Origin: Sandaracinaceae bacterium
GTDB lineage: Bacteria; Myxococcota_A; Polyangia; Polyangiales; JAFGIB01
Length of the DNA: 5,789 nt
Direction: 5' to 3'
Assembly: GCA_017881145.1 (NCBI GenBank)
Contig: JADGRG010000237.1
Span: 1-5,789 of the forward strand
Position numbers and translations under genes: made by a program. Of the stretch, positions 1-5,608 are shown piece by piece (the stretch's first letter is position 1; each line of letters opens with the position of its first letter). Below the pieces are notes generated by a model, which was given only the letters and a program-made list of their open reading frames with translations, was not told the origin of the DNA and did not search any database.

Positions 1-3
1 CAC

Positions 4-21
4 GGAATGACACATCATTCC
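4..21. repeat. Perfect inverted repeat upstream of the first gene
   Basis: GGAATGA (4-10) and TCATTCC (15-21) are exact reverse complements separated by CACA. The right arm ends 26 nt before the ATG at 48. It is AT-richer than its surroundings. It could be an operator for a dimeric regulator, a hairpin in the 5' leader of the first gene, or the end of an upstream transcription unit. No run of T follows, which argues against a classic intrinsic terminator. The sequence to the left of the window is not visible, so the assignment stays open. Confidence 0.4.
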
Positions 22-47
22 TAAGCACTCGCTCTCGGAGGTTGGTC

Positions 48-911
48 ATGGTTCAGGTCGACGTATTTTGGTCCTATGGCATCGGTGCAGGGTTCGCCTA
101 CTCGGCGAAGAAGCAGCTCCAGCAGTACCAGCCCAAGAAGGAAGACGGAGGCTGGTTCGCCAACCCCTACTTCACCAAGAACATCCTCTACCTCGCGACG
201 CTCTTCGGGCCGTCAGGCCTCTACCTGCTCTGGCAATTCACCAACTGGGAAACCATGCAGGCGCTGGACAAGACCATGCCCGCTTGGCTGGTGGTCGCCT
301 TCAGCATCACCAACGTGACGCAGGGCATGCTCGGCTTCTGGGTGACCTACAGGCTGATCAAGTCCGGCAAAGACTACCTGGCATTCCTGCAACCGGTGCT
401 CGGCTACTTCGCAATGTTCTTCATTCTGGTTCATGGCTGGGACGGCACTGGCTATCAGCGCTTCCTCTCCGAGGACCGCACCGTCTTCGAAACCTGGACG
501 CCGGCGCACATCACGACCTGGCTCACCTCCAGCGTCGCGATCACGCTCGCCGTCATGGGGCTCTTTCTCTTGCCGGTGATGTTCGCCTGGATGCTGCGTT
601 GGGCCACCGAAGGCGCGCACCTGGCGGGACTGTCGAAAAGCGCACAAGCCAGCCCACGCGAGTTCTTGGTGCTGGTGCTCGCCACGATCTTCGGTGGCGT
701 GCTCGGCGCTGCGATCTTGGCCAGCTTGCTCATCCATCAGCTCGGCGCGCTGGTTGGCACGCTGGTCTTCGTCGCGGTGGCAGTGGTCGGCATTGCGGGA
801 CCCAAGGGCTATCTGCACTGGTTCTTCGGGCGCATCGACAGTGACGTGCGACTGGCCCGTCAGAATGCGCGAAAGCCAGGCAGCGGTGAGCTCGGGCACT
901 TGGCGGCTTGA
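48..911 (+). CDS. Multi-pass membrane protein of unknown function
   Basis: This encodes 287 residues. The ATG at 48 is preferred over the in-frame TTG at 42 because GGAGG (37-41) sits 6 nt upstream. The N-terminus (MVQVDVFWSYGIGAG) is weakly hydrophobic. Clear hydrophobic segments lie near residues 44-64, 78-102, 110-129, 158-184, 204-228 and 231-251, giving about six membrane helices. A polar loop at about 130-157 contains HGWDGTGYQRF followed by an acidic/aromatic stretch and is the most likely functional site. A basic segment ends the protein (about 262-276, several Arg/Lys), probably cytoplasmic. There is no signal peptide, no nucleotide-binding motif and no transporter signature that I recognise. 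The gene ends 162 nt before the next one and is not obviously co-transcribed with the Tol genes. I cannot name the family; an integral inner-membrane protein is the limit of what the sequence supports. Confidence 0.8.
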   Translation: MVQVDVFWSYGIGAGFAYSAKKQLQQYQPKKEDGGWFANPYFTKNILYLATLFGPSGLYLLWQFTNWETMQALDKTMPAWLVVAFSITNVTQGMLGFWVTYRLIKSGKDYLAFLQPVLGYFAMFFILVHGWDGTGYQRFLSEDRTVFETWTPAHITTWLTSSVAITLAVMGLFLLPVMFAWMLRWATEGAHLAGLSKSAQASPREFLVLVLATIFGGVLGAAILASLLIHQLGALVGTLVFVAVAVVGIAGPKGYLHWFFGRIDSDVRLARQNARKPGSGELGHLAA

Positions 912-929
912 GCGCGCGAACGTCCTTAT

Positions 930-944
930 GCTCGCTCGGCGAGC
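930..944. other. Small GC-rich hairpin after the first gene
   Basis: GCTCGC (930-935) pairs with GCGAGC (939-944) across a TCG loop, 18 nt after the stop codon of the membrane protein gene. No T-run follows, so it is at best a weak or Rho-assisted 3' end. The rest of the gap, 912-1073, shows no convincing promoter. It contains a 62-codon open frame from TTG 908 that I do not accept as a gene. Confidence 0.25.
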
Positions 945-1073
945 GACCCGGCCGCGCTCGACTCTCCGGTGCGGTGGCCTCGGTGGTGGGCGTCGCGCTG
1001 ATCGCGTTCAATGCTCGATGCGCCGCCCCGCAGCGCTTGCCGCAGCGGGTTGGCCCGTGCATCGTTTCCGCCG

Positions 1074-1595
1074 ATGGCTGGCCTTTCCGCGTTTAGAGAC
1101 TTCTCGCGTCGTGCGTTGCCGTGGCTGCTGCTCGTGGTGGGCGTGGTCTGGCTCAGCCGCAACGTGCGTCCGACGGCAGCCTTCGGTGTCGGCGAGCGCT
1201 TGCCGCCGATAGCAGCCGAGCTCGCCGATGGCACGCACTTCGTACTGGACGGTGCGCCAGGGCATGTCGTGGTGCTGAACTTCTGGGCCACCTACTGCGG
1301 CCCCTGCCGTTCCGAAGCGCCCGTCCTTTCTGCGGTAGCCGCAGGTGGCGTTGCGGTGATCGGGCTCGCTGTCGACGCTCTGCCGCTCACCGAAGTGGTG
1401 AAGGCCGCACGCGACTTCGGTATGCACTACCCGATCGGCATGAGCGGCACGCTGCTCGCGCAGCGGATGAACCTGCGCACCGTGCCCACCACTTACGTGA
1501 TCTCGCCGAGCGGGAAGATCGTGCTCTCGCGTGCCGGCGCAGTGAACGAGCTGGAGCTAAACGAAGCTGTTGCCGCCGCCAAGCGTGCTGGCTGA
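1074..1595 (+). CDS. TlpA/ResA-type membrane-anchored thioredoxin-like protein
   Basis: This encodes 173 residues from ATG 1074. Residues 11-13 are basic (SRR) and residues 15-28 form one hydrophobic helix, so the protein is probably held in the inner membrane with its catalytic domain in the periplasm. The domain starts near residue 38 (GVGERLPPIAAEL). The active site WATYCGPC is at 71-78 with Cys75 and Cys78, and the cis-proline is Pro138 in RTVPTT. It ends with the usual ISPSGKIV strand pair. These are the marks of TlpA/ResA/CcmG thiol-disulfide oxidoreductases, which usually reduce periplasmic disulfides in cytochrome c maturation or protect exported proteins; the substrate cannot be told from sequence. 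The start is uncertain. An in-frame ATG at 1011 would add 21 residues without hydrophobic character. Neither start has a Shine-Dalgarno sequence, and I prefer 1074 because it gives a compact N-terminal anchor. The gene ends 92 nt before tolQ on the same strand. Confidence 0.88.
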   Translation: MAGLSAFRDFSRRALPWLLLVVGVVWLSRNVRPTAAFGVGERLPPIAAELADGTHFVLDGAPGHVVVLNFWATYCGPCRSEAPVLSAVAAGGVAVIGLAVDALPLTEVVKAARDFGMHYPIGMSGTLLAQRMNLRTVPTTYVISPSGKIVLSRAGAVNELELNEAVAAAKRAG

Positions 1596-1631
1596 GCGCG
1601 TCGCGAGCGGGGTCGGAAGCTTGCGCGTCAA

Positions 1632-1660
1632 TTGACAGCGCGCAGATCGCATGGTCAAAA
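1632..1660 (+). promoter_or_regulatory. Candidate promoter for the tolQRA genes
   Basis: A perfect -35 box TTGACA (1632-1637) is followed after 17 nt by TCAAAA (1655-1660), a poor -10 match (3 of 6). Predicted transcription would begin about 20 nt before the tolQ ATG at 1688, with the ribosome site GGAGG at 1671-1675. The -35 lies inside a 10-bp palindrome, GTCAATTGAC (1627-1636). The weak -10 suggests either an activator-dependent promoter or chance. Confidence 0.4.
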
Positions 1661-1687
1661 CCTGGGCTGCGGAGGAATCGATCGACG

Positions 1688-2449
<762 letters not shown>

Positions 2450-2474
2450 GCTCGCGCGCTGAAGGAGAATCGCC

Positions 2475-2888
2475 ATGGGCATGTCCTCAGGTTCCGGCAA
2501 AGGGCCGCTCAGCGAGATCAACGTCACGCCGCTGGTCGACGTCATGCTGGTCTTGCTGATCATCTTCATGGTCAGCGCTCCGATGATGACGACCGGCATC
2601 GAGGTCGACTTGCCCAAGGCCCACGCGGCGCAGATGGACGTCGAAGAGCAGAAGCTCCTGCTCAGCATCACCAAGGATCAAAAGGTCTTTCTCGGCGACA
2701 CCGAGATCCCCTACGACCGCCTGGAAGACGCACTCATGCATAACGCACGGTTGCAGCGAGAGCACGAGCTCTACTTGCAGGCCGATGAAGGCGTTCCCTA
2801 CGGCTTCGTCGCCAAGGTCATGGCGATCTTGCGCAAGGGCGGCATCGACAAGCTGGGCCTGGTGACCGACCCCTTGGCTGCAGAATGA
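2475..2888 (+). CDS. tolR: TolR, ExbD-family stator subunit
   Basis: This encodes 137 residues, close to the usual 140 or so for TolR. A short cytoplasmic N-terminus ends in SEINVTPLVDVMLVLLIIF. The single membrane helix is about 20-39 and carries Asp22, the equivalent of the proton-carrying Asp23 of E. coli TolR. The periplasmic domain begins with EVDLPKA (43-49) and ends with ADEGVPYGFVAKVMAILRK (103-121) and GLVTDP (128-133), the typical ExbD/TolR fold. It assembles with TolQ and couples proton flow to movement of the TolA-like protein. Ribosome site AAGGAG (2462-2467) sits 7 nt before the ATG. The stop codon overlaps the next start as ATGA, which indicates translational coupling. Confidence 0.96.
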   Translation: MGMSSGSGKGPLSEINVTPLVDVMLVLLIIFMVSAPMMTTGIEVDLPKAHAAQMDVEEQKLLLSITKDQKVFLGDTEIPYDRLEDALMHNARLQREHELYLQADEGVPYGFVAKVMAILRKGGIDKLGLVTDPLAAE

Positions 2889-3706
2889 GCGAGCGCAGCA
2901 GCATGGTCCTGCCCGTGCAGGGCCTGCGGCTTCGGCCGCCATCGCTTCTGGACAAGCGCAAGCTCAGTCCGTCCATGGCGCTCGGAGGAGTCTTCGCGAC
3001 TTTCACTGCGCACCTGGTAGTGCCGGGCGCGATCGCGGGCGCGTTAGCGCTGCTCTCGGCCACGGGCGTTGGTTCGACGCCAGCGCGCGCGGTGATCGAA
3101 GACCACGTGGTGGCTGCGCGCTTCGTGCGCCTCGGAAAGAAGCTCGATCCTCACCAGATTCCCAACCGGCGCGTCCCGCTCAAGTCGACGGCACCGCTGC
3201 CCGGCGTCGCCGTCTCCAAGGTGATGGAGCCGCCCAAGCCGAACAAGCCCGACGCTGGCGTGCGACCGGAGCATCCGCAAGAGGATCTGCTCACGCGCCT
3301 CGGAGATCGCGCCCAAGCCTTCGCCGAGATCGCGCAGCAACAAGAGCAAGAAGGCGATCCCGGCGGCATCGCCGAAGGCACCGAGACCACCGCCAAAGCC
3401 GGCGACCTGTATCGCGGCCAGCTGGTGTCGTTCTTCAAGCGTGGCTGGACGATCCCGAGCACGCTCGGTGACACCAGCTCCTTGACCACGCGTGCGCGCA
3501 TCGAGATCACCGCCGACCGACACGTCGGCGACCACCAGATCGTGAAATCGAGCGGCGAAGCACTCTTCGATCAGAGCGTCGAGGACCGCGCCAACGAGCT
3601 GCGCGCGCAGGGCACGACGCTGCCCGAGCCGCCGCCGGAAGTCGCCGATCAATTTTCGCGACCCTGGACGCTGGACGTCAATTTCAACGGCCGCAAGGAC
3701 CAGTGA
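2885..3706 (+). CDS. tolA: TolA/TonB-like energy transducer
   Basis: This encodes 273 residues. It should span the periplasm and pass energy from TolQR to TolB or other partners. A basic N-terminus (Arg15, Arg17, Lys24-Lys26) precedes one long hydrophobic segment (about 31-60). Thr39 and His43 in it fit the S/T-x3-H pattern used by TonB and TolA to contact the channel. Then comes a charged/Pro region with PPKPNKPD (116-123), a short possibly helical stretch (about 133-157, QQQEQE), a Gly/Thr linker, and a C-terminal TonB/TolA-like domain from YRGQLVSFFKRGW (176-188) to about 268. E. coli TolA is much longer, with a long helical Ala/Lys/Glu-rich middle domain that is absent here, so the architecture is nearer TonB. 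Its position directly after tolR, coupled through ATGA, and before tolB supports the Tol role. A generic TonB annotation is the main alternative. Confidence 0.85.
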   Translation: MSERSSMVLPVQGLRLRPPSLLDKRKLSPSMALGGVFATFTAHLVVPGAIAGALALLSATGVGSTPARAVIEDHVVAARFVRLGKKLDPHQIPNRRVPLKSTAPLPGVAVSKVMEPPKPNKPDAGVRPEHPQEDLLTRLGDRAQAFAEIAQQQEQEGDPGGIAEGTETTAKAGDLYRGQLVSFFKRGWTIPSTLGDTSSLTTRARIEITADRHVGDHQIVKSSGEALFDQSVEDRANELRAQGTTLPEPPPEVADQFSRPWTLDVNFNGRKDQ

Positions 3707-3707
3707 A

Positions 3708-3729
3708 GCGCGGGTCGCAGGGGCCGCGC
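3708..3729. other. Hairpin just after the tolA stop codon
   Basis: GCGCGG (3708-3713) pairs with CCGCGC (3724-3729) across a 10-nt loop, starting 2 nt after the tolA stop. No T-run follows directly; a T-rich stretch appears only at 3763-3773. It may attenuate transcription between tolQRA and tolB or simply protect the mRNA end. Confidence 0.3.
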
Positions 3730-3752
3730 ACTGCCGGACTTCCGCGCCTAAC

Positions 3753-3781
3753 TTGAGCGCTCTTTTGGTTTTCTGAATAAT
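3753..3781 (+). promoter_or_regulatory. Candidate internal promoter for tolB
   Basis: TTGAGC (3753-3758) and AATAAT (3776-3781) match the sigma70 boxes at 4 of 6 and 5 of 6 positions, with exactly 17 nt between them. Transcription would begin near 3788, leaving a leader of about 20 nt with GAGG (3799-3802) before ATG 3808. The segment is clearly AT-richer than the surrounding DNA. An 8-bp palindrome GAGCGCTC (3755-3762) overlaps the -35 box and could bind a regulator. A separate tolB promoter inside a tol cluster is known in E. coli. Confidence 0.5.
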
Positions 3782-3807
3782 CGCGACCATCCGTCGCCGA
3801 GGTGCCC

Positions 3808-5118
3808 ATGACACAGTCCCGAGAGAGCCGTCTTACGAATGTCACCGCGTGTCTTTGTGGCTTGCTCTTGGCGGCGGCTTGGGTGTGGCCCGATCGCGGT
3901 GCCTCGCAGGGCGCTCCCGCCAAAGACGACCCATTGCCGACCCGCGTGGTGATCGACGTCGACTCGCCCGAGCGGGCGCTCTATCGCATCGCCGTGCCCA
4001 ATCTGCTCGGTGCCGGCAACCTCGGCGCGCAGGGTGCCGACGTGGTGCGCAACGACCTGACGCTCTCCTCGCTCTTCCAGGTGCTCGACTCGCGCTCGTT
4101 TCTGGCCAACCTCGAAGCCGAAGGGCTCAACATCCAGAAAGCGCCTTGGTCGAGCGTGGGCGCGCAGGGCATCGTCAAAGGCAAGCTCACGCAGAACGGC
4201 CAGCACATCGAGCTCGAGATGCGCTTCTTCGAGCTGGCGCGCGGGGAAGCGCCCTCGCTCGGGCGCGTCTATCACGGCGATGTAGGCCAGCTCCGCTCCT
4301 ACATGCACGACTTCGCCAACGAGATTCTGCGCCTACTCACGGGCAAGGCTGGCGTGTTCGGCACGCACTTGGTCTACGCGCGCAAGGTCGGTCCGGGCCG
4401 CAAAGACATCTACGTCTCGGAGTTCGACGGCCACAGCGAATATCGAGTGAGCAGCGGCCGCGGCAACGCCATGTTGCCAGCCTTCGGCGCCAGCGTCTGG
4501 TATTCGATGCTGACGGACTACGGCGCTTACCTGACCAACTCCAAGAGTCAGGAGAAGCCCGTGGTCTCCGGCAACGGCCTCAACATGGGGCCCAGCGTCT
4601 GCAACGGACGCGTCTATTTCAGCTCGACCCGCGACGGAAATAGCGAGATCTACAGCGCCGCGCTCGACGGCAGTGACCAGAGGCGCTTGACCAACAACCC
4701 CGCGATCGACGTCAGCCCAGCTTGCGGTCCTGGCGGGAAGGTTGCCTTCGTCTCGGCTCGTCACGGCGGCCCGCAGATCTTCGTGATGGACGGCAACGGT
4801 GGCGGGGTGCAGCGGCTCACCTACAAAGGCAGCCACAACCAGACTCCCGCGTGGTGCATGGATCCCAGCATGTCGCTCTTGGCTTTCTCCGCGCGTGACG
4901 GAAGCGGCTTCGACATCGTCACGCTCAACCTCAAGACCGGCGAGTACAAACGTCTTACGCAGGGTCAGGGCGTGAACCAAGATCCGGCGTTTTCGCCCGA
5001 CTGCCGCATGGTGGCGTTCGCGTCTTCGCGCGGCGGCATCTTCATCTCCAACCCGGACGGCCTGAACCAGATCAAGGTGCTGAACGGCACGCTCTCGACG
5101 GTGCGCTGGGGCCAGTGA
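3808..5118 (+). CDS. tolB: TolB, periplasmic beta-propeller of the Tol-Pal system
   Basis: This encodes 436 residues, near the usual 430 for TolB. A signal peptide covers about 1-33: Arg5 and Arg8, a hydrophobic core at 13-27, then an Ala/Gly/Ser-rich cleavage region. The N-terminal TolB domain (about 45-178) includes IAVPNLLG, LSSLFQVLDS and a typical FFELARGEAPS strand. The C-terminal beta-propeller (about 185-436) has repeats of the form DGNSEIYSAALDGSDQRRLT, then GGPQIFVMDGN...QRLT and GSGFDIVTLNLKTGEYKRLT. TolB normally links TolA to Pal and the outer membrane during constriction. Start ATG 3808 is chosen over GTG 3802 because GAGG at 3799-3802 is well spaced from it. Cys265, Cys306, Cys350 and Cys399 lie in equivalent inter-blade loops, where the common sequence is SPDG; this is unusual. 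No pal follows, whereas pal is the usual neighbour. Confidence 0.95.
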   Translation: MTQSRESRLTNVTACLCGLLLAAAWVWPDRGASQGAPAKDDPLPTRVVIDVDSPERALYRIAVPNLLGAGNLGAQGADVVRNDLTLSSLFQVLDSRSFLANLEAEGLNIQKAPWSSVGAQGIVKGKLTQNGQHIELEMRFFELARGEAPSLGRVYHGDVGQLRSYMHDFANEILRLLTGKAGVFGTHLVYARKVGPGRKDIYVSEFDGHSEYRVSSGRGNAMLPAFGASVWYSMLTDYGAYLTNSKSQEKPVVSGNGLNMGPSVCNGRVYFSSTRDGNSEIYSAALDGSDQRRLTNNPAIDVSPACGPGGKVAFVSARHGGPQIFVMDGNGGGVQRLTYKGSHNQTPAWCMDPSMSLLAFSARDGSGFDIVTLNLKTGEYKRLTQGQGVNQDPAFSPDCRMVAFASSRGGIFISNPDGLNQIKVLNGTLSTVRWGQ

Positions 5119-5121
5119 GCC

Positions 5122-5157
5122 GCCACTTGCAGACCGCCAGGCCACTTGCAGACCGCC
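5122..5157. repeat. 17-bp tandem direct repeat after tolB
   Basis: GCCACTTGCAGACCGCC occurs at 5122-5138 and again at 5141-5157, identical and separated by AG, giving a 19-nt period. It begins 3 nt after the tolB stop. It looks like a recent slippage duplication. It could also be a pair of protein-binding sites, but nothing else supports that. Confidence 0.75.
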
Positions 5158-5178
5158 CGCAGCACCGTTTGTGCTGCG
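5158..5178. terminator. Hairpin between convergent tolB and tRNA
   Basis: CGCAGCAC (5158-5165) pairs perfectly with GTGCTGCG (5171-5178) across the loop CGTTT. It lies 39 nt after the tolB stop and 18 nt beyond the tRNA 3' end, so it sits where both transcripts should stop. Neither strand has a strong T-run after it (the plus strand continues CGGCGTCTTGTG), so it may be a weak bidirectional terminator or an RNA-processing/stability hairpin. Confidence 0.45.
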
Positions 5179-5196
5179 CGGCGTCTTGTGGGTGGG

Positions 5197-5270
5197 TGCC
5201 GATGGGAGGACTCGAACCTCCGACCTAGCGCGTATGAAACGCCCGCTCTAACCGGCTGAGCTACATCGGC
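5197..5270 (-). tRNA. tRNA with CAU anticodon, probably elongator tRNA-Met
   Basis: A complete 74-nt cloverleaf reads on the minus strand. The acceptor stem is GCCGATG/CATCGGC. The D arm is GCTC/GAGC with loop AGCCGGTTA. The anticodon stem is GGCGT/GCGCT with loop TTCATAC. The variable region has 5 nt (AGGTC), and the T arm is GGAGG-TTCGAGT-CCTCC. The discriminator is A. The anticodon CAU is read from plus positions 5234-5236. The 3' CCA is not encoded (CCC follows), so it must be added by nucleotidyltransferase. The first pair G1-C72 and the lack of three G-C pairs in the anticodon stem exclude initiator tRNA. The remaining choice is elongator Met or the Ile2 tRNA, whose C34 is modified to lysidine. 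Met is more likely by default, but the anticodon arm and variable loop also resemble Ile2. Two G-U pairs at the ends of the anticodon stem are noteworthy. Confidence 0.95.
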
Positions 5271-5342
5271 CCGGAACAGCGCCGTCTTTCACGGCACCTG
5301 CCTTTCCGTCGCCGCCAGAGCCAGCCGCGGAAAAGCGGGCGC

Positions 5343-5371
5343 AGTATTGGGCGCGTTGCCGGTGCTGTCAA
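5343..5371 (-). promoter_or_regulatory. Promoter of the tRNA gene
   Basis: Read on the minus strand, a perfect -35 TTGACA (plus 5366-5371) is followed after 17 nt by AATACT (plus 5343-5348), a 4 of 6 match to the -10 box. The start would be near 5336, about 65 nt before the mature tRNA 5' end. The bases just after the -10 are GCGCCCGC, the GC-rich discriminator typical of stable-RNA promoters under stringent control. The leader would be removed by RNase P. Confidence 0.65.
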
Positions 5372-5595
5372 TTGCGCCGTGCGCGTATCCACGCACCTCC
5401 GCAGCACGAGTGCGACGTGAAGCTCGTGTTTAAACAGAGACGCCTGGACCGCGATCCACATCGCGATCCGCCCCCGCTTCCTGCGGTGCGTGCTCACCTA
5501 CAAAGGTAGGCTCCGCGCGCTCCTCGAAACCGGGGGCGCCTTGCTCGTGTCTCACGCTCCATGCGTTCCTGTTTAGGCGGTAGAGCGCTCTGTGT

Positions 5596-5601
5596 TAGAG
5601 T
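5596..5601 (+). promoter_or_regulatory. Candidate -10 box for a leaderless epimerase transcript
   Basis: TAGAGT (5596-5601) keeps the TA and final T of the -10 consensus and ends 7 nt before the ATG at 5609, so transcription would start at or next to the A of the start codon. No Shine-Dalgarno sequence precedes the ATG, which fits a leaderless mRNA. The -35 region (about 5572-5578, TTTAGGC) is poor. A 10-bp palindrome AGAGCGCTCT (5582-5591) lies in the spacer. Confidence 0.4.
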
Positions 5602-5608
5602 CCGCCGC

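Larger units (their letters stand above)
5271..5608. other. Gene-free region between tRNA and epimerase
   Basis: I see no credible protein gene here; the open frame on the minus strand at 5261-5497 runs into the tRNA and is Arg-rich, so it is an artefact of composition. The region holds the leader and promoter of the divergent tRNA and a small hairpin GCCGT-CTTTC-ACGGC (5281-5295). It also has an inverted repeat CACGAG (5405-5410)/CTCGTG (5423-5428) followed by the palindrome GTTTAAAC (5428-5435). CGCGATCC is directly repeated at 5450-5457 and 5462-5469. A hairpin CCTAC-AAAG-GTAGG (5497-5510) is flanked by GCTCA and CTCC. The start of the epimerase promoter follows. Whether any of these is a small RNA or dispersed repeat cannot be decided from one copy. 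Confidence 0.6.

Noticed and set aside
20..33. CTAAGCACTC resembling half of a CIRCE heat-shock operator
   Set aside because: The second half (GAGTGCTAA) is absent at the required distance.
908..1096. Small 62-codon open frame from TTG 908 with a short hydrophobic stretch
   Set aside because: It has a rare start codon and no convincing ribosome site, it overlaps the thioredoxin start, and it has no recognisable homology.
1121..1687. Upstream extension of the tolQ reading frame, giving a 442-residue protein
   Set aside because: It overlaps the thioredoxin gene in another frame, reads as Arg/Ala-rich low-information sequence, and homology to TolQ starts only after ATG 1688.
3044..3814. Long minus-strand open frame opposite tolA (and similar ones opposite tolQ and tolB)
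   Set aside because: These are antisense shadows of strongly supported genes in GC-rich DNA, with Arg/His/Ala-rich translations and no motifs.
3835..3860. Possible lipobox in the TolB signal peptide (VTACLC)
   Set aside because: The cysteines lie at the start of the hydrophobic core, not after it, so signal peptidase II processing is not expected.
5261..5497. Minus-strand 78-codon open frame
   Set aside because: It covers the tRNA promoter and ends in the tRNA 5' end, is Arg-rich, and shows no family features.
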